A DNA stretch of 5,623 nt from Thermoplasmatota archaeon (GTDB taxonomy: Archaea > Thermoplasmatota > Thermoplasmata > RBG-16-68-12 > JAJISG01). Position 1 is the first letter of the stretch. The number at the start of each line of letters is the position of its first letter. The notes under the pieces were generated by a model that saw only the letters and a program-made list of their open reading frames with translations, made no database searches and was not told where the DNA came from. The stretch lies in NCBI GenBank assembly GCA_022848785.1, contig JAJISK010000058.1, positions 1 to 5,623 of the forward strand. Direction: 5' to 3'. Of the stretch, positions 1 through 5,297 are shown piece by piece. The translations under genes were made by a program, and so were the position numbers.

Positions 1-2
1 GG

Positions 3-128
3 ATGCTCGCGCCTTCGGCCGGGGCAGAGGCCAGTGAAGGCGTTCACTTCGCCGTCCTCCTCGGATTCGCTGTCTGGCTGAACGTGCGCTGGGGATGGTC
101 ATTGCGGCACGCCCGGGAGGGGAGATGA
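3..128 (+). CDS. 3' end of an upstream gene with a C-terminal membrane anchor (partial)
   Basis: An open frame enters from the left edge and stops at TGA 126-128. The visible 41 residues are a small-residue, weakly acidic stretch (APSAGAEASEG), then one hydrophobic segment (about residues 14-32, VHFAVLLGFAVWLNVRWGW), then a basic tail (SLRHAREGR). This looks like a single C-terminal membrane anchor with a positive cytoplasmic end. The ATG at base 3 is probably internal rather than the real start. The stop overlaps the ATG of the next gene by 4 bases (ATGA, 125-128), which argues that the frame is real and translationally coupled to it. The family cannot be named from this fragment. Confidence 0.5.
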   Translation: MLAPSAGAEASEGVHFAVLLGFAVWLNVRWGWSLRHAREGR

Positions 129-409
129 CCGACCACCCGGCGCTCGTGATCTTGCGCCTGGGCATCGTCGGCGTGGGGGCCATTGTGACTCTCTGGGGGC
201 TCCGCCTTGCGGTCCGGAATCGGGGCCACCGGAACACCTACCTTCCCTTGACTGCGGGGTTCGCCCTTGTCACGCTGGGGGCCGTTTTGGAGGGCGTCCT
301 CTTTGAGTTCTTCGGATGGAGCCTGTCTGCGGCTCATACGGCCGAGGCCTTCATCGGGGCGTTCGGATTCGCCCTGATCCTCGTCTCCATTCAGCGGAGC
401 CAGGTGTGA
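125..409 (+). CDS. small three-helix membrane protein, DUF7521-like
   Basis: This encodes 94 residues with three hydrophobic segments at about 7-26, 36-58 and 66-90, and a basic loop (RLAVRNRGHRN) after the first. The pattern GFALVTLGAVLEG in helix 2 and GAFGFALILVSI in helix 3 resembles, from memory, the archaeal DUF7521 family of roughly 90-residue membrane proteins of unknown function. I chose ATG 125 because a strong purine-rich ribosome binding site (GGGAGGGGAG, 115-124) sits directly in front of it and it overlaps the upstream stop as ATGA. An in-frame ATG at 95 would add ten residues but lacks such a site. The stop overlaps a GTG at 406 that may start the next gene. It is probably a cytoplasmic membrane protein; its role is unknown. 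The gene is solid, the family name moderately so. Confidence 0.72.
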   Translation: MTDHPALVILRLGIVGVGAIVTLWGLRLAVRNRGHRNTYLPLTAGFALVTLGAVLEGVLFEFFGWSLSAAHTAEAFIGAFGFALILVSIQRSQV

Positions 410-804
410 GGGTGAAAGGAACCGGTCGGGAGAGGAGGCCGCCCAATCCGGTCCTTACAAGGCTCGGCGCCTTCACGTGGGTCGCCCTCCGCGTCCTGAG
501 CCAGCGATGGCCGTGCCCACAATGCCGCCCGAACCTGACACAATGGACGGAAGGTCTGCACGACGCCGTCAGCAGCCGCCTGGGAAGGCCCCCTTTCCGG
601 GCGGTCTCCTTCGGGCGATTCGCCCGCGGGGAACTCGAGGGGCGGTATCATCGGGCGTGCCTCGGTTGTCGCACTCTCCGCCTGAGTCTGCGTCTGGTTG
701 CCCGTGTACCCCGGGGCCAGACGGGAGCCCCCCGGCTCAGGACCCGAGCCGAGGCGGCGGCGGTCGGCATCGGGAATGGGTTCGGGGAGGAGGAGCGTCC
801 TTAG
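406..804 (+). CDS. possible small protein with two CxxC pairs (zinc-binding-like), uncharacterised
   Basis: This is a 132-residue open frame from GTG 406, which overlaps the preceding stop by 4 bases (GTGA, 406-409) and has GGAG at 396-399 upstream. GTG 412 is an alternative start. Two cysteine pairs occur, CPQC near residues 39-42 and CLGC near 87-90. The second is followed by an alternating pattern (RTLRLSLRLVARVPRG) that could be a zinc-ribbon beta hairpin. By my hand count about three quarters of third codon positions are G or C, which fits a coding frame here. Against it, arginine makes up roughly a fifth of the residues, as is often seen in spurious frames of GC-rich DNA, and I recognise no family. 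Otherwise the stretch 410-886 would be non-coding. If real, it is the last gene of the left-hand cluster. Confidence 0.4.
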   Translation: MRVKGTGRERRPPNPVLTRLGAFTWVALRVLSQRWPCPQCRPNLTQWTEGLHDAVSSRLGRPPFRAVSFGRFARGELEGRYHRACLGCRTLRLSLRLVARVPRGQTGAPRLRTRAEAAAVGIGNGFGEEERP

Positions 805-851
805 GCCTACGCCGGCCTCCGCTATTCTCTTTACCGGCAGGTACGTAAGGT

Positions 852-861
852 CCTAATAGGG
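852..861 (+). promoter_or_regulatory. weak TATA-like box before the four-helix membrane protein gene
   Basis: The short AT-rich run CCTAATAGGG stands out in a GC-rich spacer. It is centred about 40 bases before ATG 896. With the usual archaeal TATA-to-start spacing of about 26 bases, transcription would begin near 882, giving a leader of about 14 bases that still contains GGTG at 886-889. The match to a TATA consensus is poor and no clear BRE is visible. Confidence 0.25.
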
Positions 862-895
862 ACTCTGCGCACTCCTCGCCTCAACGGTGCACATC

Positions 896-1426
896 ATGGC
901 TGGAAATGTGGGTGTAAGCGTGTGGGCCAACCGCTTCATCGTGGCGGGGATCCTGATGGGTGCGGTCACACTTGCGGTCTTCTCCGGCCTCCTCCTCTTG
1001 TCGCTCTTGGGACAACCGATCTCCCGGGCCCTGTCGGCAGGAGGCATCGGCGTGTGGTTGCTCATTGGCGGCGTGGGCCTTCTGATGCTCACGGTGGCCA
1101 TCGCGACCACGGCGCTCTTTTATCAGCACATCGAGGTGACCTTGCGGAAGCCCTACAGTGGCGTACTGAATTTCCTGCCTTGGCTTCACCTGGCCCTCCT
1201 ATCCATCGGGGGGCTGGCGGCGGCCTTGATGTTCACGTACGTTGGATACGCGGGAGGCGTTGGCGGGGTCGCCACTGAGCTTGGCGGGGGCGGCCTAAAC
1301 CCCGGGGAGATTCATGCGATCGCGGCCCCGTTTGCCGATTCCATTGGTTATGCCTTGGCCGTGGCGGCTCTAGGGGCCCTCCTGGGCGGCATCGGTTACC
1401 TTGTCATCTGGATGAGGAAGCCGTAG
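896..1426 (+). CDS. four-helix integral membrane protein of unknown family
   Basis: This encodes 176 residues from ATG 896, chosen because GGTG (886-889) lies 6 bases upstream as a plausible archaeal ribosome binding site. GTG 887 in frame would add three residues (MHI). Four hydrophobic segments are clear, at about residues 14-39, 52-76, 92-117 and 149-173. A polar basic loop (QHIEVTLRKPYSG) lies between helices 2 and 3, and a glycine-rich loop (GGVGGVATELGGGGLNPGEIH in the middle) between helices 3 and 4. It ends with a basic tail (MRKP), consistent with a cytoplasmic C-terminus. I see no catalytic or metal-binding signature, apart from isolated histidines in and beside helix 3, and recognise no family. 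It has its own spacer on both sides and converges on msrA, so it may be monocistronic. Gene reality is well supported; function is unknown. Confidence 0.8.
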   Translation: MAGNVGVSVWANRFIVAGILMGAVTLAVFSGLLLLSLLGQPISRALSAGGIGVWLLIGGVGLLMLTVAIATTALFYQHIEVTLRKPYSGVLNFLPWLHLALLSIGGLAAALMFTYVGYAGGVGGVATELGGGGLNPGEIHAIAAPFADSIGYALAVAALGALLGGIGYLVIWMRKP

Positions 1427-1430
1427 CCGC

Positions 1431-1467
1431 CTCTCCCGGGCTACCCCCCGTCACCCGATCGGGAGGG
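1431..1467. terminator. GC-rich inverted repeat between convergent genes
   Basis: The bases 1431-1438 (CTCTCCCG) can pair with 1460-1467 (CGGGAGGG) over eight positions including one G-U, leaving a loop of about 21 bases. The overlapping perfect palindrome CCCGATCGGG (1454-1463) is an alternative fold. It lies just after the stop of the four-helix gene and before the end of msrA. There is no T-run on either strand, which most archaeal terminators have, so this is only a candidate. Confidence 0.22.
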
Positions 1468-1522
1468 GTCCCTGCGAGAAGCGGAGCTCCTCGACCGGCC
1501 ACCTTCGCGAACCTACCTGGGC

Positions 1523-2092
1523 TTAGGTGGTCTGCTGAGGGTCCCCGGCCGACGTGCGAAGTTTTTCATGGAACTGCTTCCGGAACTTCACCACCTTCGG
1601 GGTGATGATTGCTCGGCAGTACGGCTGATCGGGATTTTGAAGGTAGTAGTTCTGGTGGTATTCCTCTCCCCTGTAGAAGGTCTCGAACGGGGTGAGTTCC
1701 GTGACGATAGGATCCTGCCAGACGCCCGGATTGAGCTCGGCAATGACCCGATCGGCGGCCTCCTTCTGAGGCTGCGTATGGAAGAAGATGGCGGAGCGGT
1801 ATTGAGTTCCCACGTCGGGACCTTGTCGGCTGAGCGTGGTGGGGTCGTGAACGGAAAAGAAGATTCGGAGGAGGTCCTCGTACGAGAGAACGGCTGGATC
1901 AAAGCGAATCTGGACGGCCTCTGCGTGGCCTGTGGTTCCCGTGCAGACCTGGCGGTACGAGGGATCGGCCACGGTCCCGCCCGAGTACCCGACCTCGACG
2001 CCTTCGACGCCGCGCACGTCTTCAAAGAGGGGCTGAAGGCACCAGAAGCAACCTCCGGCCAGTGTGGCCGTCTCTAGGCGATCTTCGCTCAT
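1523..2092 (-). CDS. msrA: peptide methionine-S-sulfoxide reductase MsrA (GCFWC type)
   Basis: This enzyme reduces the S-epimer of methionine sulfoxide, free or in proteins, back to methionine in the cytoplasm, normally with thioredoxin as reductant. The 189 residues carry the family signature at 14-18 (GCFWC) with catalytic Cys15. Residues matching the known active site follow: Tyr46 in PSYRQVC, Glu58 in GHAEAV, Asp83 in HDP and Tyr98 in GTQYRSAIF. Cys18 and Cys159 (in QPYCRAI) are candidates for the resolving cysteine, and the length is full for the family. I chose the ATG at 2092 because the protein core begins soon after it and AAGGA lies 9 bases upstream. An ATG at 2143 would add 17 unconserved residues and overlap osmC. 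The gene follows osmC by 34 bases and is probably co-transcribed with it. Confidence 0.96.
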   Translation of the reverse strand: MSEDRLETATLAGGCFWCLQPLFEDVRGVEGVEVGYSGGTVADPSYRQVCTGTTGHAEAVQIRFDPAVLSYEDLLRIFFSVHDPTTLSRQGPDVGTQYRSAIFFHTQPQKEAADRVIAELNPGVWQDPIVTELTPFETFYRGEEYHQNYYLQNPDQPYCRAIITPKVVKFRKQFHEKLRTSAGDPQQTT

Positions 2093-2126
2093 CTTGCGGT
2101 TTCCTTCCCTCCGCTGCCCTCCGGCC

Positions 2127-2549
2127 TTAGAGAAGCTCGGCATTGAGTGTGATTTTCGTATTCAGCAAGCGCGAGATGGGGCAACCTTCCTTCGCCCCCT
2201 TGGCGGCCTTCAGAAAGGCCTCGCTGGTCGCGCCCGGAACCTTGGCGACCACGTCCAGGTTGATCGAGGTCGTCGTCCACCCCGTTTCGGTATGCTCGAA
2301 ATTCAACGTGGCCGTCGTTTCAATGTCTTCCGGCGAGAAGCCCGCGTCGCCGAGGGCGCCCGAAAGGGCCATGGAAAAACAGCCGGCATGGGCCGCGGCC
2401 ACGAGCTCTTCGGGATTCGTTCCGGGGTCATCCCTGAACCGGGTGGAGAAGGAATAGGGAATCCCCTTCAGGACCCCGCTTTCGGTCGAGAAGGCGCCCT
2501 TCCCGTCTCGGAGCCCGCCCATCCATACGGCACTCGCGTGTCGCTTCAT
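2127..2549 (-). CDS. osmC: OsmC-family peroxiredoxin
   Basis: OsmC/Ohr proteins are small dimeric thiol peroxidases that reduce organic hydroperoxides, usually with lipoyl or dithiol reductants. This 140-residue protein aligns over its whole length with E. coli OsmC (about 143 residues), including the blocks KGAFSTESGVL, GTNPEELVAAAHAGCFSMAL and GCPISRLL. The peroxidatic Cys57 and resolving Cys123 are both present. Arg37 and Glu47/Glu48, expected near the active site, are also there. The start at 2549 has a good ribosome binding site (GAGAGGT, 2559-2553) just upstream. It is the first gene of an osmC-msrA pair and is divergent from the HTH_10 regulator gene. The E. coli-like subfamily (OsmC rather than Ohr) is judged from sequence recalled from memory. 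Confidence 0.95.
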   Translation of the reverse strand: MKRHASAVWMGGLRDGKGAFSTESGVLKGIPYSFSTRFRDDPGTNPEELVAAAHAGCFSMALSGALGDAGFSPEDIETTATLNFEHTETGWTTTSINLDVVAKVPGATSEAFLKAAKGAKEGCPISRLLNTKITLNAELL

Positions 2550-2582
2550 TGTACCTCTCGAGGAGACGACGTCCGGCCGGTG

Positions 2583-2596
2583 TCTTTAATGCTTGC
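2583..2596 (-). promoter_or_regulatory. probable TATA/BRE promoter of osmC-msrA
   Basis: Read on the minus strand the bases give GCAAGCATTAAAGA: a purine-rich BRE-like start followed by an AT-rich TATA-like core (ATTAAAG). The core is centred about 39 bases before the osmC ATG at 2549. That would put transcription initiation near 2562, leaving a leader of about 12 bases that just contains the GAGAGGT ribosome binding site. Position and composition fit; it has not been tested. Confidence 0.42.
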
Positions 2597-2694
2597 CTCT
2601 CGCGAGACCTTGCGCTCCTAGGTCGAGGGCGAACCCCGGAAACGCCGACCAAGAGTCCCGGAGGCGACCATGCCTCACCTTCGTCCCTTACCTT

Positions 2695-2701
2695 CTTTAT
2701 T
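2695..2701 (+). promoter_or_regulatory. probable TATA box of the HTH_10 regulator, leaderless transcript
   Basis: CTTTATT is the main AT-rich block upstream of the regulator and is centred about 25 bases before its GTG at 2723. This is the spacing expected if transcription begins at or next to the start codon, so the mRNA would be leaderless. No convincing ribosome binding site precedes the GTG, which agrees with this. Confidence 0.42.
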
Positions 2702-2722
2702 CAGGGATTCCTACTCTTGTAG

Positions 2723-3373
2723 GTGGCGTCCCTGTTGGTCGAGTTCCGCGTGGCGTCGGACAGCTGTCCCCTCGTGCGCCTCACACGCGACTTCGAGAAT
2801 GTGGAGGTCGAGTACCTGGACATGGCCGGCACCTCAGGGGACGCGTTCCTGGAGGTCTTCGAGGTCCGAGGCCCGCATGCAGGGGCCTTCCGAGACGCGC
2901 TGATGACGGCCGAGGGGATCTCTCAGGTTCAGGTCAAGGAAGAGGCTTCAGACAGAATCGTGGGACAAGCGGTCGTCGCCCTTCGATGCATCCGGACGGT
3001 CCTGGCTCAGGACGGGTGGATGCCCTCAAAGGTGCTGGCGGCGGGAGGCTTGGAGACGATCTCCGTGTCGGTCTCGGACCTAGACGAGGCCCGAGACTTG
3101 GTTACTCATGTCCAGGCTCACTACCCGAGTTTTGAGTTGGCAAGGATTACCTCTCAAGGGAGCGGGGGGTTTGCTTTCGGGAAGGCGGGGGGCGTCGGCC
3201 TGACGGCGAGACAGGAGGAGGTGTTGAGGAGGGCCCTCTCCGAGGGCTACTTCGACTCCCACCGGAGGAAGTCTGCGAAGGAGATCGCAGACGACATGGG
3301 CATCGACCGGAGCACCTTCGCGCGCCATCTGCGGGCGGCCATGAGGAAGGTGCTCTCGAACCTGGTGGATTGA
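2723..3373 (+). CDS. Bat-like helix-turn-helix (HTH_10) transcriptional regulator
   Basis: This 216-residue protein has the layout of archaeal bacterio-opsin-activator-like regulators. An N-terminal sensor-like domain (about 1-150) opens with the beta strand SLLVEFRV and the conserved-looking DSCPLVRL. The C-terminal HTH_10 DNA-binding domain (about 160-214) begins LTARQEEVLRRALSEGYFD and continues through KSAKEIADDMGIDRSTFARH. The N-terminal domain has no recognisable cofactor motif; Cys15 and Cys89 are its only cysteines. A flexible Gly-rich linker lies near 146-159. GTG 2723 was chosen because the TATA-like box sits about 25 bases upstream and the first residues form the usual first strand. 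It is divergent from osmC-msrA and convergent with the etf operon. Control of osmC-msrA is an inference from position; the family is confident. Confidence 0.9.
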   Translation: MASLLVEFRVASDSCPLVRLTRDFENVEVEYLDMAGTSGDAFLEVFEVRGPHAGAFRDALMTAEGISQVQVKEEASDRIVGQAVVALRCIRTVLAQDGWMPSKVLAAGGLETISVSVSDLDEARDLVTHVQAHYPSFELARITSQGSGGFAFGKAGGVGLTARQEEVLRRALSEGYFDSHRRKSAKEIADDMGIDRSTFARHLRAAMRKVLSNLVD

Positions 3374-3442
3374 CTTCGGATGGGTGTGGCGAGGACGGAT
3401 TCGCGGCGGGCGGAAACGGCTACTGTCAACCGTCGCGATCAC

Positions 3443-3471
3443 GGCTCGCCAACCCCTCCGTATGGGGAGCC
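3443..3471. terminator. inverted repeat between the regulator and etfB (possible bidirectional terminator)
   Basis: GGCTC at 3443-3447 pairs with GAGCC at 3467-3471, and after a 5-base bulge CCC at 3453-3455 can pair with GGG at 3464-3466. It lies in the 122-base gap between two convergent genes, where a two-way terminator would be expected. No T-run follows on either strand, so the assignment is weak. Confidence 0.25.
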
Positions 3472-3495
3472 GTCGCCCGAGGGAAAGAGAACGGT

Positions 3496-4290
3496 TCAGG
3501 GTTTCAAGAAGGGCTCCAGCGCTTCGGCAAGGGCCCGGACCTTCTCCTCTAGGCTTCCCTGGAGGAAGTGCCGCTTCCGCTCGACAGGCTCCCCTTCCAC
3601 CAGGTCATGCACGATGGTGTAAGAACCCTTGAGGCCCACCTCGTCCTCCCGCAGGCCGAGCTCCGCGGCGGTCCATACCTTCACCCATCCGGACTGGGCC
3701 GCCGCCTCCACCCGGTCAAAGTCAGGGAACCGTGGCTCATTGGAGCCCACCACGACAGATACGACGGCAGGCATCTCAGCTTCCAACACCTCGTAGCTGG
3801 ATCCCAGGGCCCGCCGGGCGATGACGGCGTCTCCCTGGACTCGGACCTCGTCCACGAAGGTGATCTGGGGGACACCGAGCCACTCCGCCAGGCCGGGCGG
3901 CACCTGTCCTGTGCTGGCATCGGCGGACTCCTCCCCACAGATCACCAGGTCGTACCCTCCCAGCTTCTGAATGGCCCGGGCCAGGGTGCGGGAGGTTGGG
4001 TACGTGTCTGCGCCCGCAAAGAGCCGGTCGCTCAGGAGGATTGCCCGGTCGGCTCCCATGCCCAGGCAGAGCCCCAGGTAGTCCTTGAACAGGGGCGGCC
4101 CCATGGAGACGAGGGTGACCGTGCCGCCGTGGGTGTCCTTGAGTTCAAGGGCCACCTCGAGGGCGTTCTTGTCTGGCGGGTTCAGTACGTTCTCCGCGCC
4201 CGCCCGGTCCAGGGTTCTCGTCTCCGGATTCAGACGGACTTCTTCGGGCTTCGGGACGACCTTCAGAAGGACGACGATGCGGGGGGTCAT
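3496..4290 (-). CDS. etfB: electron transfer flavoprotein beta subunit
   Basis: EtfB pairs with EtfA to form a soluble FAD-containing electron carrier that accepts electrons from acyl-CoA and related dehydrogenases. The 264 residues cover the full family length. They open with IVVLLKVVPKPEEV, carry NPPDKNALEVALELK (37-51) and GMGADRAILLSDR (77-89), and have the nucleotide-binding stretch GEESADASTGQVPPGLAEWL (119-138). The beta-subunit block Gly163-Pro174 (GSSYEVLEAEMP) and GLKGS (219-223) follow. The segment FAGADTYPTS (91-100) resembles ETFs of anaerobes and FixA-like proteins more than mitochondrial ones. Its ATG overlaps the etfA stop as ATGA (4290-4287), so the two are translationally coupled. 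It is the last gene of the minus-strand operon. Here alpha precedes beta, the reverse of the common bacterial order. Confidence 0.95.
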   Translation of the reverse strand: MTPRIVVLLKVVPKPEEVRLNPETRTLDRAGAENVLNPPDKNALEVALELKDTHGGTVTLVSMGPPLFKDYLGLCLGMGADRAILLSDRLFAGADTYPTSRTLARAIQKLGGYDLVICGEESADASTGQVPPGLAEWLGVPQITFVDEVRVQGDAVIARRALGSSYEVLEAEMPAVVSVVVGSNEPRFPDFDRVEAAAQSGWVKVWTAAELGLREDEVGLKGSYTIVHDLVEGEPVERKRHFLQGSLEEKVRALAEALEPFLKP

Positions 4291-5297
4291 GCCATCACCA
4301 TTTTCGCCCTTTCAAGCCTCTCAATGAGGGGCGGCAGGATTTCGAAGAGGTCCCCGATCACACATACGTCCGCCTCGTCGAAGATCGGGGCGTTCTCGTC
4401 CGTGTTGATGGCCACGACGGTGCCCACGTCTCTCAGGCCCGAGACGAAGTGGCTTGCGCCGCTCGCTCCGAGGACGATGGCTAGCTTCGACCGCAGGGAG
4501 ATGCCCGTGGAGCCGACCTGCCTTTCCCGGCCTGCGACGCCGTTGTCTACCAAGGGCCTTGTCACCCCGATGGACGCCTCCAGAAGGGAGGCCAGGTCTT
4601 CGAGCAATGTCAGGTCGCCTCCGGTTCCCATGCCCGCCACGAGGGTCCGTTCCGCGGAGCCGATCTCTTCCCGCGGGCGAACACTCCGCTCCAAGACGCG
4701 GCAACGAATCTCCTCCGGACGGAGGTCCACGGCGACCGTCTCGATTCGTCCCTCCCGCGTGTCGTCGGGCTCTAGAGGTGCAAAGATGCCCGGGCGCACC
4801 GTAGACATCTGGGGTCGCCCGTGCTCGGACTTGATGATGGCCAGGATGCTTCCGCCAAAGCCTGGGACGGCAGACAGCAGGAGGCCCTTCTCCCGGTCCA
4901 CCTCGAGCCGCGTGGCATTGGCCGTCAGCCCCGTGGAGAGTCGGACCGCCAACCGGCCGGCCAGGTCCCGTCCATTGTACGTCGCGCCGAACAGCAGGAT
5001 GTTGGGCTTCCTCTCCTCGATCATCTGGGTCATCGCCTTCGCGTGACCGTCCGTCGTGTACCCCTCCAGGAGGGGATGATCCACCACGAGGACCTCGTCC
5101 GCCCCGTAGCGAACGGCCTCGCTTCCCAGGTCGCTTGTCCCGGGGCCCAGGATGATGGCTGTGAGGGACTCGCCGAGCTCGTCGGCCAGCTCCCGACCTT
5201 TACCCAGGAGTTCGAGGCCTACGGGGAGGAGATTGCCCTGCTGCTCCAGGTAGACCCAGAGGCCCCGATACGCGTCCTCCGGCCCCTCAGGGTTCAT
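4287..5297 (-). CDS. etfA: electron transfer flavoprotein alpha subunit
   Basis: EtfA supplies most of the FAD site of the EtfAB heterodimer. The 336-residue protein has the N-terminal ETF domain (about 10-190), opening YRGLWVYLEQQGNLLPVGLE, with LLFGATYNGRDLAGRLAVRL at 101-120. The C-terminal FAD domain (about 205-330) has GMGTGGDLTLLEDLASLL, VTRPLVDNG, RQVGSTGISL (259-268), GASGASHF (277-284) and the highly typical INTDENAPIFDEAD (297-310) followed by GDLFEILPPL. The motif usually read as SGAIQH is SGASHF here, so the histidine sits one position early. The start at 5297 overlaps the upstream CCG-protein stop as ATGA (5297-5294), and the stop overlaps etfB the same way. No ferredoxin domain is present at the N-terminus. 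Confidence 0.96.
   Translation of the reverse strand: MNPEGPEDAYRGLWVYLEQQGNLLPVGLELLGKGRELADELGESLTAIILGPGTSDLGSEAVRYGADEVLVVDHPLLEGYTTDGHAKAMTQMIEERKPNILLFGATYNGRDLAGRLAVRLSTGLTANATRLEVDREKGLLLSAVPGFGGSILAIIKSEHGRPQMSTVRPGIFAPLEPDDTREGRIETVAVDLRPEEIRCRVLERSVRPREEIGSAERTLVAGMGTGGDLTLLEDLASLLEASIGVTRPLVDNGVAGRERQVGSTGISLRSKLAIVLGASGASHFVSGLRDVGTVVAINTDENAPIFDEADVCVIGDLFEILPPLIERLERAKMVMA

Noticed and set aside
477..848. Plus-strand open frame of 123 codons in the region after the DUF7521-like gene.
   Set aside because: The product is dominated by Pro, Gly, Arg and Ser with no motif, and it conflicts with the frame that shows the CxxC pairs and the coupled start.
1454..1463. Perfect palindrome CCCGATCGGG as a regulator-binding operator.
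   Set aside because: Ten GC-rich bases between convergent genes are easily expected by chance, and no promoter lies nearby.
1568..2077. Plus-strand open frame of 169 codons opposite msrA.
   Set aside because: It lies wholly within msrA, whose catalytic motifs are intact, and has no family resemblance.
2093..2143. Longer msrA start at ATG 2143.
   Set aside because: It would add 17 residues without family similarity and overlap the osmC end; the ATG at 2092 gives the usual N-terminus just before the GCFWC motif.
2593..3135. Plus-strand open frame of 180 codons overlapping the HTH_10 gene.
   Set aside because: It crosses the promoter region and runs out of frame through a clear regulator; composition is Gly/Arg-rich without motifs.
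3568..5046. A long plus-strand open frame of 492 codons opposite etfA and etfB.
   Set aside because: It is antisense to two unmistakable ETF genes; its product is low in recognisable structure and rich in Arg, Ser and Pro, as expected of a GC-rich mirror frame.
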